Shown here in pieces: positions 1-10,905 of a stretch of 64,000 nt of DNA (position 1 is its first letter; each line of letters begins with the position of its first letter). The notes beneath the pieces are model-generated. The model was not told the origin of the DNA and ran no database searches. It saw only the letters and a program-made list of their open reading frames with translations. A program made the position numbers and the translations under genes. Source of the DNA: Megaustenia siamemsis (taxonomy: Eukaryota > Mollusca > Gastropoda > Stylommatophora > Ariophantidae); assembly GCA_032433765.1 (NCBI GenBank), contig JAVIAB010000159.1, forward strand, positions 744,001-808,000, in the 5' to 3' direction.

Positions 1-137
1 AATGTGTTCACCTCATTCTTGTTGATGTTACATTTTGATCTCTCATGTAAAGTGACCATAATAAACTGTGTTCACCTCATTCTTGTTGGTGTTACATTTT
101 GATCTCTCATGTAAAGCAGACATAATAAACTGTGTGA
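1..137. repeat. 64-bp direct repeat, two copies
   Basis: Two head-to-tail copies of a 64-bp unit beginning TGTGTTCACCTCATTCTTG start at 3 and 67, and a third start at 131 diverges after TGTGTGAAGG. The same unit occurs at 36,030-36,124, where it again precedes the block found here at 138-250. No coding potential seen. Confidence 0.85.
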
Positions 138-291
138 AGGCATGAAGATGCATATAAATGTGAAACTGTGTAAAGCTGAGGATAATAATGACACAAATAA
201 AAAAAATGGTATGGTAACAGCGCTACGTAAGTGAGAAACAAAATAAAACCGGTAAGGCACACGATGATGATGATCTATCAAATCAATCACG
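138..291. other. Non-coding block shared with 36,516-36,640
   Basis: The stretch from GAAGGCATGAAGATGC through ACAGCGCTACGTAAGTGAG is nearly identical to 36,520-36,632. At 36,133 a LINE-G copy separates it from its 64-bp repeat, whereas here the two are contiguous, so this is the version without the insertion. From about 262 the first partial unit of the 44-bp satellite begins. No gene seen. Confidence 0.7.
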
Positions 292-301
292 TCAAGCTTT
301 T

Positions 302-1014
302 CATCATCATCGAGTGCCGTCTCCGCAACGAAGGTTGGCTACCATGGAGCGCCATTCTGCTCTGTCTCTTGCTTTGATGGTGCAGGTTGTCATAGGCTGA
401 TTTGTCCATCTTTTGATGTTACTCGTCCATGTTAATCTTGGTCTGCCTCTGCCTCTTTTACCTTGTATTTTCCCTCCAGGATTACTTTCAATAGGCTGTT
501 GTGTCTTTTAACATGGCCCAAGAATCGCATTTGTCTTGCTCTAATTGTGTTTAGTAGTTCTCTTTTCATTTTCAGTTGTTTTAAGACTTCATCGTTTTTT
601 CTTTTCCTTCCATCCAATTCTACCTATTCTTCTATATATCCACATTTCAAAGGCTTCAATTATCTGTTCTGTTTTCTTGTCTAATGTCCATGTTTCAGCA
701 CCATATAGGAATATTGAGAAGATGTAACATTTTGCTATTCTTAGTTTTAGCCCTGGTGTTATTTGTTTTGATGTCAGTATATTCTTCATGACATTAAAAT
801 TACTCTTTGCCATTCCTATTCTTTTGTTTATTTCAGTTGTACATTTTCCATCACTGGTTATAGTATGTCCAAGGTAGTTATAGTTCTGAACTGTCTCCAG
901 GTCTATTCCTTCAATTTTGATATCCACTTGTGGGTTTTGAGTATTTTCTTTGTTTATGATCATAGTTTTAGTCTTTTTGATATTCATATCTAGTCCATAT
1001 TTTACGACCATTGG
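302..1014 (-). mobile_element. LINE-A, 5'-truncated 3' end of reverse transcriptase
   Basis: Read on the minus strand, two frames (1011-589 and 617-432) give the C-terminal part of a non-LTR reverse transcriptase, with the motifs YGLDMNIKKTKTM, NYNYLGHTITSDGKC, YGAETWTL and RQMRFLGHVKRHN. The last is the carboxy tail typical of RTE-like elements that carry an APE endonuclease. The element ends in a GATGATGATGA tail and is cut at its 5' side. TCAAGCTTTT at 292-301 and TCAAGATTTT at 1015-1024 look like a 10-bp target-site duplication. One frameshift near 600 separates the frames, so it is dead. Related copies lie at 13,324, 26,166, 43,397 and 45,357. Confidence 0.85.
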
Positions 1015-3172
1015 TCAAGATTTTACCAAACCATTGATGATCTATCAAATCAATCACGTCAAGCTTTTACCATACCATTGATGATCTATCAAATCAATCA
1101 CGTCAATCTTTTACCAAACCATTGATGATCTATCAAATCAATCACGTCAAGCTTTTACCATACCATTTATGATCTATCAAATCAATCACGTCAAGCTTTT
1201 ACCATACCATTGATGATCTATCAAATCAATCACGTCAAGCTTTTCTATCTATCTATTGACCTTTCGAGCCGTAACCGGCCCATAGGGCGTAGACCAAGAT
1301 ACACCTTCTCCTATATGAATTTTTTGTTCTAGCAGTTTTCTTTTAAAGATATTTTATCAAATCTCGCCATCTGTCTCTGTTCTGTGCAAGCAGTTCTATC
1401 TCATTGAGGGAGCCGATTCCTGCTGCTCTTGCCTCTCTCATCAATGTTCTTCTCATGTCTCCCTGGGTCTTCCTCTTTTTCTTTTACCTGTTGTTTCCCA
1501 TATGAGGGCTTGCTTTGCTATTCGGTTATTATCTCTTCTCATCACATGTCCAACGTATGACCATCGTCTTTTCTTCATTACTGAAGATATTAGTGTTGAT
1601 TGGCGATTTCTCTAATTTCCTCGTTTGTTTTGAATTCGTTCCACGCTATACCAAGTATTTTCCTTAGACATTTATTTTCGAATGAGTTCAACTTTGTTTC
1701 TTTATCTCTTGTTGTTTTCCAGCTTTCACAAACATACGTAAGGGTTGATAGAACATTTGATTTGAAAGCCTAAGTTTTGTGTTTGTGCTGATGAGTTTTG
1801 ATTTCCACAACTTTTCAAGGCTTCTGAAAGACATTGCTGCTTTAGCAATTCTGATTCTAATTTCTTTACTCGTATCCCCTTCTTGATCAATGTGACTTCC
1901 AAGATAGATAAAGGGATCGATCTCTTCTACTGGTTAAGCTTTTACCATACCATTGATGATCTATCAAATCAATCACGTCAAGCTTTTACCATACCATTGA
2001 TGATCTATCAAATCAATCACGTCAAGCCTTTACCATACCATTGATGATCTATCAAATCAATCACGTCAAGCCTTTACCAAACCATTGATGATCTATCAAA
2101 TCAATCACGTCAAACTTTTACCATACCATTGATGATCTATCAAATCAATCACGCCAAACTTTTACCATACCATTGATGATCTATCAAATCAATCACGTCA
2201 AGCCTTTACCATACCATTGATGATCTATCAAATCATCACGTCAAGCTTTTACCAAACCATTGATGATCTATCAAATCAATCACGTCAATCTTTTACCATA
2301 CCATTGATGATCTATCAAATCAATCACGTCAATCTTTTACCATACCATTGATGATCTATCAAATCAATCACGTCAATCTTTTACCAAACCATTGATGATC
2401 TATCAAATCAATCACGTCAAGCCTTTACCATACCATTGATGATCTATCAAATCAATCACGTCAATCTTTTACCAAACCATTGATGATCTATCAAATCAAT
2501 CACGTCAATCTTTTACCATACCATTGATGATCTATCAAATCAATCACGTCAATCTTTTACTAAACCATTGATGATCTATCAAATCAATCACGTCAAGCCT
2601 TTACCATACCATTGATGATCTATCAAATTAATCACGTCAAGCTTTTACCAACCATTGATGATCTATCAAATCAATCACGTCAAGCTTTTACCAAACCATT
2701 GATGATCTATCAAATCAATCACGTCAATCTTTTACTAAACCATTGATGATCTATCAAATCAATCACGTCAAGCCTTTACCATACCATTGATGATCTATCA
2801 AATCAATCACGTCAAGCTTTTACCATACCATTGATGATCTATCAAATCAATCACGTCAATCTTTTACCAAACCATTGATGATCTATCAAATCAATCACGT
2901 CAAGCTTTTACCAAACCATTGATGATCTATCAAATCAGTCACATCAATCTTTTACCATACCATTGATGATCTATCAAATCAATCACGTCAATCTTTTACC
3001 AAACCATTGATGATCTATCAAATCAATCACATCAATCTTTACCATACCATTGATGATCTATCAAATCAATCACATCAATCTTTTACATACCATTGATGAT
3101 CTATCAAATCAATCACATCAATCTTTTACCAACCATTGATGATCTATCAAATCAATCACGTCAAGCTTTTAC
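1015..3172. repeat. 44-bp satellite A array (interrupted)
   Basis: Tandem array of a 44-bp unit beginning CCATTGATGATCTATCAAAT and ending in TTTTACCATA or TTTTACCAAA. It is interrupted by LINE-G at 1,245-1,935. Units differ by point changes (CAAGC or CAATC before TTTTACC; CACGTC or CACATC). A shorter array of the same unit lies at 43,592-43,876 next to the same flanking block, and a partial unit at 262-301 lies left of LINE-A. No coding potential. Confidence 0.95.
1245..1935 (-). mobile_element. LINE-G fragment inserted in satellite A
   Basis: The minus strand carries the 3' end of an RTE-like LINE. Frameshifted pieces match the intact frame at 36,129-36,422 (KKRRWSYVGHVMRRDNN, KQALIWETTGK, GYLNEVELLAQNRDRWRDL). 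Its 3' terminus, at low coordinates, has the recurring TTTCGAGCCGTAACCGGCCC segment and an ATAGATAG tail. AAGCTTTT at 1237-1244 and again at 1936-1943 fits an 8-bp target-site duplication; the satellite phase resumes correctly after it. Truncated at its 5' side and non-functional. Confidence 0.8.
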
Positions 3173-3849
3173 CAAACATTTTTGTCTATTTTTCTCGTCC
3201 AATCTTCCTCTCAAATTGCAACCTGGCAACATCTCAGCAACACACGCGCCATGACGGTCTGACTCGACCTCAACAACTTACACTTACAACATTCAACATT
3301 TCATTCCTTGATGACAGGTGTGGTCTAGCAGTTGTGTTAAATATCAGTTTGAATTAAACTAGAACTCTGAGTCGATAGGAACACAAGGTGGTAACGATTC
3401 TTATTGAATCATCTAGGCCTAGGGCCACCTGTTTAGCTCAGTTGGCGGCCGTCACCAGCCGTGTTACCTCACACAGGCCGCGCAGAGCCGTGCTGGGGCT
3501 GAAATATGTTTTAAAGTTAAACAAGGCAGGTATCATACTCGTTGTTTATTATATTTATTAATCATATTATTTACATTTATAATAATTATTACGTAACCAT
3601 AAATAAAATAATATTGTGGCTAATTTACGACTGTATGTGATCTCGCCCTCACTGACCGGACATGTTTGAGATATCAACTGTTTCTAGTTGTTGTGCATTT
3701 GATTTATTTTGTCTTCAAGGTCTATGGATACTTGTGGGCTATTCCAAACAGTAAACCTAACCCGGGCATCTTCTAATGAAAGATTCGAGAGCGACCAAAT
3801 AAAGTGCAAGGAAACGTTGAACGTAGCTCTGAACTGAAATTATTTGGGA
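3173..3849. other. Non-coding block U1 (segmental copy of 43,877-44,525)
   Basis: No convincing gene. Starting with TTTTTGTCTATTTTTCTCGTCC, the block is closely similar to 43,877-44,525 except for small indels around 3,420-3,500. Because it is one of the anchors shared by the two zinc-finger loci and lies upstream of both, it could contain a promoter or 5' untranslated exon, but I see no TATA box, CpG-rich core or clear splice site to support that. The only reading frame (3,136-3,357) begins inside the satellite and is not convincing. Confidence 0.6.
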
Positions 3850-4999
3850 CATCATCCATCAAGTACCGGGCCTACTGGCATGAGGAGACAAATAATAATA
3901 AATGAATATTATTATAGAGTAATAGAGGGAAACTTCCGAGGTGATAATCAGCGAATCAATTCAGAGGAAGAGGTATGTTACAGCACTCGGAAAAAATGAC
4001 AAATAATCAACAACAGAAAAAAATATGGACCAAGGCAGGATCAAACCCGTACTCAGTGGCACAGCGCCTTGCCACGAAAAGCCAAAGGCTAGGGAACACT
4101 GCCACTCAGCTAACTAAAAAATTAGCTTCGTATGCAATGTCTTTTCGCGAAGGCTTTGAACTTTCCCATGACTATAGCATAAGGCCTCTACTACTATTAC
4201 TATACTAAGAAACTACTATTCGTGCTGTTTCGTCCTAAATGTTTGTCTGCAATGCACGTATTCAGCCCTACCCTATCCGGGAGATACTTGTCTTAACAAG
4301 AAAATATTTTCCGAGCTGTGGACGCGGCTTTATGCTATAGTCATGGGAAAGCCTTCGTGAAAAGACATTGCATACGAAGCTAATTTTTTAGTTAGCTGAG
4401 TGGCAGTGTTCCCTAGCGGTTTGGCTTTTCGTGGCGAGGCGCTGTGCCACTGAGTACGGGTTTCGATCCTGCCATTGGTCCATATTTTTTTCTGTTGTTG
4501 ATTATTTGTCATTTTTTCCGAGTGCTGTAAACATACCTCTTCCTCTGAATTGATTCACTGGCATAGGTGATCATGTCTCTCCACAACTTTCGATCTCTAC
4601 AGTTCTTTATCATTTATGTTGTTGACCTTCTGCCAAGCCATTCTCTTAAGCTGTCTGGTATTTTTTCTCTTTGCTTCCCTCTATCTCTTCGTCCCTCAAT
4701 GTTCCCAGTTGTTACAATATATTCAAGGTGTTCTCTTCTCATTACAATGGCCAAAAAAAGATGATTGTTTCTTCCTAATATTGGAAATTAGCAATCTCTT
4801 TTTTTGCTTTGACCTCTTTCAGAACTTTTCACTACTCTTCTTAGCTGTCCCTATGGTAGTCTTAACATTCTTCTGTAAAACCACATTTCTACAGCCTCCA
4901 TGTTGTCTTGTTTGTTGTCCTATTGTCCATGATTCACATCCATCATATGTTAAAGACTGGCTCTACATAACATTTGAGAACTCTTTTTTCTATTGTTGT
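3850..4999 (-). mobile_element. LINE-B fragment, split by a later insertion
   Basis: The minus strand encodes the C-terminal tail of a LINE reverse transcriptase related to LINE-C: pieces of KCYVEPVLTY, WFYRRMLRIPWTAKKSNE, RKKQSSFFGHVMRREQLEY and the end motif RKLWRDMITYAS. It ends in an ATGATG tail near 3,850. Its 3' end is interrupted at 3,882-4,556 by another element, with ACTGGCAT repeated on both sides. Several one-base shifts break the frame. Orthologous copies in the duplicated blocks lie at 7,050-7,524 and 44,530-44,997. Confidence 0.75.
3882..4556. mobile_element. Inverted pair of a tRNA-like SINE or foldback element with 8-bp duplication
   Basis: Two roughly 235-bp arms (about 3,954-4,185 and 4,325-4,556) are inverted copies of each other around a spacer of about 140 bp. 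The right arm read on the plus strand has an A-box-like TTAGCTGAGTGGCAG near 4,393 and a B-box-like GGGTTTCGATCC near 4,459, suggesting a tRNA-Ser/Leu-derived Pol III promoter. The sequence does not fold into a clean cloverleaf, so it is not a tRNA gene. ACTGGCAT at 3874-3881 and 4557-4564 flanks the whole insertion, and the paralogous LINE-B at 44,530 lacks the insertion. It could equally be a MITE with long terminal inverted repeats, although 72 bp lie between the left duplication and the left arm. Confidence 0.55.
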
Positions 5000-6283
5000 G
5001 GCGATTCATGATTGTACAAAGAAGTTACGACGGCGGTTTTCTGTTGTTTGGACATAAACTGTAAATTTCATCTTCATCTTGTAAATGAATCCAAAGATTA
5101 GAGAAAAGAGAAATAAAACAATGCAACCAAGATCTAATCTACAATTAGCAGTAGAAAATGGACATATGATTATGTACAACATGTGCTGATGTAGTAGTCT
5201 TTTTCTTATATTTTTGTCTTTGTAATGCGCTTCTTCTTCCTTAATCTGACTGACGCAGGGTCTTTCTCGGACACTATTTGAAAGCGGTCTTCTCCCTTAA
5301 CAATCTGTTGTTAAGTCTTTTATTCTGTGAAATCTCAATTTGCGCAACTTCCTCTGTTGTTCTGTATATTTGTGACCACTGTTTGTGTCCCTGTCTCCTT
5401 CCATTCTCTTATTTATGCGTTGACCGTTAATTTACTTCACGTATGTGTGCCGCGACCCTTCTGTTGCTTCCGATTTGTGAAAGATGTTCATATGTCTCGA
5501 ATACACCATTCTGCTTACTCCAACTATTAATGACCACTTCGGTGATTGCGTTTCTTCTAACACTCTGTATTCGTCTCAGCCTCTGACCGTTAACCCACGA
5601 GTGTTCTCTGTGCTGGAGAGAAACCTAATTGATGATACCCCTATTTGAGTCATAATGGTAACAATTATCAACTCCTAAGACATTAGTGATTTTAGATTGG
5701 CAGCTTTTATTTATTCTCTTTCTGCAGGCTGTTACATTTTCAACATCTATACAGAACGATTATCATATATTTCTGACTCATTCTCTCATTCTATACTAAT
5801 TTGTTCTATCATCCTATTCTAAATTGGTGTTGCTGCTATCCTATTTGGTCCTTCCCATCGAACGTACCACCTTACACTACCTATTCCTATTTGCCGGCTT
5901 TTAAAACTGCTAATAATCCATTTGGATTTGTTAATGTCATCGGGTTCATCCTAAATATTCTCAATTTCTGATCTCGTGTGTCTATTCTTCTCTATCTTAA
6001 TCCATCCAGGGATTCCATTTAGACCTCTTCCCCATCCTAGTATCCCACTGTTTCCTTACATTCCTTGGCTCTTGTATAGATCGTCCGCTCTCTACCGATG
6101 TAGATCTCTAACCCTTTCTTCTGTTTTCCATCTGCACTCCGTGGCTGCCAATCTCCAACTGACTATCTTCGTTGTCTCCTCACAACCGTCTCTCTATCCC
6201 TACGTCATAAGTTTTTATTTTTCGTCATTTCTCCTTCTGTGTACATTTGTGCTTAATTTTGACTTCCCCATCTCTTGTGTGCA
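5000..6283. other. Block U2, copy 1, no gene recognised
   Basis: No gene found. The block recurs at 7,525-8,809, and its first part (about 5,000-5,350) at 45,000-45,356, where LINE-A interrupts it. A minus-strand frame near 5,010-5,090 (with LQFMSKQQKTT) is conserved among the copies but is short and has no recognised relative. The open plus frame reaching 6,788 is mostly minisatellite translation. Confidence 0.5.
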
Positions 6284-6780
6284 TTCCCTGCTATACATTC
6301 CCTACTATACATTCCTGCTATACATTCCCTACTATACATTCCCTGCTATACATTCCTGCCTTACATTCCCTGCTATACATTCCCTGCTATACATTCCCTA
6401 CTATACATTCCCTACTATACATTCCCTGCTATACATTCCCTGCTATACATTCCCTGCTATACATTCCCTGCTATACATTCCCTGCTATACATTCCTGCTA
6501 TACATTCCCTACCATACATTCCCTACTATACATTCCCTACTATACATTCCCTGCTATACATTCCCTACTATACATTCCCTGCTATACATTCCCTACTATA
6601 CATTCCCTACCATACATTCCTACCATACATTCCCTATTATACATTCCCTGCCATACATTCCCTGCCATACATTCCCTGCTATACATTCCCTGCTATACAT
6701 TCCCTGCTATACATTCCCTATATACATTCCCTGCTATACATTCCCTTCTATACATTCCCTACTATACATTCCTGCTATAC
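6284..6780. repeat. 14-bp minisatellite (copy 1)
   Basis: Tandem units ATTCCCTGCTATAC or ATTCCCTACTATAC, with occasional 13-bp units lacking one C and CCATAC variants. All three plus-strand frames stay open because 14 is not a multiple of three and the unit has no stop codon, so the long IHSLLYIPCYTFP-type translations are an artefact. Confidence 0.95.
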
Positions 6781-7035
6781 TGAGATGAGACAACAACCAA
6801 ATTTCAAAACAGGCTATTCTATGGGACACATCTAGGCAGGAAAAGAAGACTCAGAGATGGTCACTAAAAAGAACACCTATAAGAGAAGCAAAGTTGATGG
6901 CCATATTTGATATGATTTATAATGACAAGTTACAATAATAGTGTGAGACCAACCCACCTCAAGAGTTCATCCAAACTAAACTGGTACTTGTAGACCTCAC
7001 TGTACTGGCTTGTATTTTTCCTGTAGCGGGGTTAA
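6781..7035 (+). mobile_element. LINE-H 3' end remnant
   Basis: Plus-strand translation in pieces (KQAILWDTS, REAKLMAIFDMI) resembles the C-terminal tail of LINE-G-type elements (KQALIWETT). The same sequence follows the second minisatellite at 9,433-9,690, and a less decayed relative is at 49,560-49,900. Too short and degraded to assign to a named clade. Confidence 0.5.
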
Positions 7036-7049
7036 AGGTAAAGCATATT

Positions 7050-7524
7050 CATCATCATCATCAAGTACCCGGGCCTACTGGCATAGGTGATCATGTCTCT
7101 CCACAACTTCCAATCTCGACAGTTTCTTTATCATTTCTGTTGTTGACCTTCTGCCAAGCCATTCTCTTAAGCTGTCTGTTATTTTTTCTCTTTGCTTCCC
7201 TCTATCTCTTCGTTCCTCAATTTTTCCAGTTGTTACAATATATTCAGGTGTTCTCTTCTCATTACATGGCCAAAAAAAGATGATTGTTTCTTCCTAATAT
7301 TGGAAATTAGCAAATCTCTTTTTGCTTTGACCTCTTTCAGAACATTTTCACTACTCTTCTTAGCTGTCCCTATGGTATTCTTAACATTCTTCTGTAAAAC
7401 CACATTTCTACAGCCTCCAGTGTTGTCTTGTTTGTTTGTCCTATTATCCATGATTCACAACCATCATATGTTAAGACTGGCTCTACATAACATTTGAGAA
7501 CTCTTTTTTCTATTGTTTGTGGTG
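7050..7524 (-). mobile_element. LINE-B fragment in second tandem unit
   Basis: Minus strand, 3' tail of ATGATGATG near 7,050-7,062. Pieces CWIIGQTNKTTLEAVEMWFYRR and RKKQSSFFGHVMRREHL identify it as a copy of the fragment at 3,850-4,999, with one-base shifts. Upstream it ends at the same point as the others, next to TTGTGGTGATTCATGATTG. Confidence 0.8.
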
Positions 7525-8809
7525 ATTCATGATTGTACAAAGAAGTTACGACGGTGGTTTTCTGTTGTTTGGACATAAACTGTAAATTATCATCTTCATC
7601 TGTAAATGAATCCAAGACTAATATAGAGAAAAGAGAAATAACAATGCAACCAAAGATCTAATCTACAATTAGCAGTAGAAATGGACATATGATTATGTTC
7701 ACATGTGCTGATGTAGTAGTCTTTTTCTTATATTTTTGTCTTTGTAATGTGCTTCTTCCTTAATCTGACTGACGCAGGGTCTTTCTCGGACACTATTTGA
7801 AAGCGGTCTTCTACCTTAACAATCTGTTGTTAAGGCTTTTATTCTGTGAAATCTCAATTTTGTGCAACTTCCTCTGTTGTTCTGTATATTTGTGACCAAT
7901 GTGTGTCTGTCTCCTTCCATTCTCTATTTATGCGTTGACCGTTAATTTACTTCACGTATGTGTGCCGCGACCCTTCTGTTGATCTTCCGATTTGTGAAAG
8001 ATGTTCATATGTCTCGAATCACCATTCTGCTTACTCCAACTATTTAATGACCACTTCGTTGATTGCGTTTTCTTCTAACGCTCTGTATTCGTCTCAGCCT
8101 CTTGACCGTTAACCCACTAGTGTTCTCTTAGTGCTGGAGAGAAACCTAATTGATGAATACCCCTATTTGAGTCATAATGGTAATCAATTATCAACTCCTA
8201 AGACATTAGTGATTTTAGATTGGCAGCTTTTATTTATTTCTCTTTCTGCAGGCTGTTACATTTTCAACATCTATACAGAACGATTATCATATATTTCTGA
8301 CTCATTCTCTCATTCTATACTAATTTGTTCTATCCTATTCTAAAATTGGTGTTGCTGCTATCCTATATTGGTCCGTTCCCATCGAACGTACCACCTTACA
8401 CTACCTATTCCTATTTGCCGGCTTTTAAAACTGCTAATAATCCATTTGGATTTGTTAATGTCATCGTGGTTCATCCTAAATATTCTCAATTTCTGATCTC
8501 GTGTGTCTATTCTTCTCTATCTTAATCCATCCAGGGGATTCCATTTAGACCTCTTCCCCATCCTAGTATCCACTCTTATCCTTACATTCCTTGGCTCTTG
8601 TATAGATCGTCCGCTCTCTACCGATGTAGATCTCTAACCCTTCTTCTGTTTTCCATCTGCACTCCGCGGCTGCCAATCTCCAACTGACTATCTTCGTTGT
8701 CTCCTCACAACCGTCTCTCTATCCCTACGTCATAAGTTTTATTTTCGTCATTTCTCCTTCTGTGTACATTTGTGCTTAATTTTGACTTCCCCATCTCTTG
8801 GTGTGCAAT
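7525..8809. other. Block U2, copy 2, no gene recognised
   Basis: Tandem copy of 5,000-6,283 with many single-base indels between the copies. No open frame is shared by both copies at comparable length, which argues against a coding function. Confidence 0.55.
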
Positions 8810-9432
8810 TCCTGCTATACATTCCCTGCTATACATTCCCTGCTATACATTCCTGCTATACATTCCCTGCTATACATTCCCTACTATACATTCCCTGCTA
8901 TACATTCCCTACTATACATTCCTGCTATACATTCCCTGCTATACATTCCCTGCTATACATTCCCTGCTATACATTCCCTACTATACATTCCCTACTATAC
9001 ATTCCCTGCTATACATTCCCTACTATACATTCCCTGCTATACATTCCTGCTATACATTCCCTGCTATACATTCCCTACTATACATTCCCTACCATACATT
9101 CCCTACTATACATTCCCTACTATACATTCCCTGCTATACATTCCCTGCTATACATTCCTGCTATACATTCCCTACCATACATTCCTACTATACATTCCCT
9201 TCCATACATTCCCTATTATACATTCCCTACCATACATTCCCTGCCATACATTCCCTGCTATACATTCCCTGCTATACATTCCCTGCTATACATTCCCTAC
9301 TATACATTCCCTACTATACATTCCCTGCTATATATTCCCTGCTATACATTCCCTGCTATACATTCCCTGCTATACATTCCCTTCTATACATTCCCAGCTA
9401 TACATTCCCTACTATACATTCCCTGCTATACT
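8810..9432. repeat. 14-bp minisatellite (copy 2)
   Basis: Same unit as at 6,284-6,780 but about 125 bp longer. It is followed by the same CTGAGATGAGACAACAACC junction, showing that the array was duplicated with its flanks and then changed length. Confidence 0.95.
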
Positions 9433-9690
9433 GAGATGAGACAACAACCAAATTTCAAAACAGGCTATTCTATGGGACACATCTAGGCAGGAAAAGAAGA
9501 CTCAGAGATGGTCACTAAAAGAACACCTATAAGAGAAGCAAAGTTGATGGCCATATTTGATATGATTTATAATGACAAGTTACAATAATAGTGTGAGACC
9601 AACCCACCTCAAGAGTTCATCCAAACTAAACTGGTACTTGTAGACCTCACTGTACTGCTTGTATTTTTCCTGTAGCGGGGTTAAAGGTAA
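9433..9690 (+). mobile_element. LINE-H 3' end remnant, copy 2
   Basis: Direct copy of 6,781-7,035 with a few indels, followed by an ATTCATCATCACC junction into the next LINE-B. Confidence 0.5.
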
Positions 9691-9698
9691 AGCATATT

Positions 9699-10480
9699 CA
9701 TCATCACCATCAAGTACCGGCCTACTGGCATAGGTGATCATGTCTCTCCACAACTTCCAATCTCGACAGTTCTTTATCATTTCTGTTGTTGACCTTCTGC
9801 CAAGCCATTCTCTTAGCTGTCTGTTATTTTTTCTCTTTGCTTCCCTCTATCTCTTCGTTCCTCAATTTTTCCAGTTTTTTCAATATATTCAAGCTGTTCT
9901 TTTCTCATTACATGGCCAAAAAATGATGATTGTTTCTTCCTAATATTGGAAATTAGCTCTCTTTTTGCTTTGATCTCTCTCAGAACCTCTTCATTACTCT
10001 TCTTAGCTGTCCATGGTATTCTCAACATTCTTCTGTAAAACCACATTTCTACAGACTCAAGTGATTTTCTTGTCTGTTGTCCTATTGTCCATGACTCGCG
10101 TATCCATATGTTAAGACTGCTCTACGTAACATTTAAGAACTCTTTTTCTTGTTTCTATTGTCAAAAATGGACTGCATAGTATTTTCCTCATTTTCTGGAA
10201 AGCTGCTTTTGCCTGAGCCATTCTACATCTCACCTCTTTTGTACATCTTCCGTCTGAGGTTAACAAAGTTCCCAATATTTAAAATCATTTACCTGTTTTA
10301 ATATTGTTCCACTTGTCTTTATTTTGCACTGTGGTGATGTCTTTTTCTTTGTTGTTACCATTACCTCTGTCTTTTTTGCTATTAAGGCTGAGTCGTTTAT
10401 TTTTGCTTTCTGTCACTATAATGTCCAACATTTGTGGTAAGACATGTTCACTTCTATCTGAACAGTTGTTCATAATTTGT
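9699..10480 (-). mobile_element. LINE-B, longer 3' fragment
   Basis: Extends further upstream than the other LINE-B copies. After the tail (WFYRRMLRIPWTAKKSNEE, SFFGHVMRKEQLEYI), frameshifted minus-strand pieces give MAQAKAAFQKMRKIL-like sequence and, at 10,285-10,473, LDIIVTESKNKRLSLNSKK. That matches the post-YADD region of LINE-C (DIIVKESNKNGLSLNSKK). This shows that B and C are related families. Non-functional. Confidence 0.7.
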
Positions 10481-10905
10481 GTTATTGACTTGCTACCAAA
10501 CCATTCTCTTCAACTTCAACTATCATTGCACCTCTTCTTTCAGCTTCTCTCTCTTCTTCTTGGAAGTTTTGCCACTGCCACAATGTATCCTAGCTGTCTT
10601 CCTATGTTACTCATGATGATAACATGGCAACAAATCATGATTTTATCTGTTGTTTCTTTATTTATTCAATAGTGGGAATTGATCTCAACTTTTTCTTTGC
10701 TCCTCACTCCTGATCTTGTCACTAACACCTTTAAACTTTGTGCAGCATTTATTTTTGTAATTGTTCTTAAGTTGAGCATCCAGGTCAGGCATTGATAGAA
10801 CAATATTGCAATGAAGATTGTGTTGTAGAGTGCTAACTTTGTCTCATATCTTAAACATTTTCCTACTGGTAGTGATTTATCTACCAATCAACCACTAATA
10901 TCTTC
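10481..10905 (-). mobile_element. Degraded LINE 3' remnants
   Basis: A minus-strand frame at 10,666-10,887 (LRYETKLALYNTIFI, INAAQSLKVLVTRSG) resembles the post-RT region of LINEs in which a KINAAEMKVLR motif follows an LLYGCETW block. A second piece at 10,500-10,640 resembles a LINE carboxy tail with GRQLGYIVAV. Family uncertain. Confidence 0.45.

Larger units (their letters stand above)
4565..9710. repeat. Tandem segmental duplication, units about 2.5 and 2.6 kb
   Basis: Two consecutive units (about 4,565-7,050 and 7,050-9,700) share the same order: LINE-B 3' end, block U2, 14-bp minisatellite, LINE-H 3' end. A third LINE-B copy begins at 9,699. The units differ by scattered single-base indels and by the length of the minisatellite (about 500 versus 620 bp). 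Confidence 0.85.

Noticed and set aside
1015..3172. Regular repeats resembling a CRISPR array
   Set aside because: Units are contiguous 44-bp satellites without unique spacers, in a eukaryotic context. The same holds for the 53-bp and 47-bp arrays.
3425..3450. TTTAGCTCAGTTGGCGG resembling a tRNA A box
   Set aside because: No B box or cloverleaf follows, and the segment is missing in the paralogous block at 44,100.
5976..6835. Three overlapping long plus-strand frames with IHSLLYIPCYTFP repeats
   Set aside because: All three frames of a 14-bp minisatellite without stop codons are open; the same happens at 8,770-9,486. No sign of coding selection.
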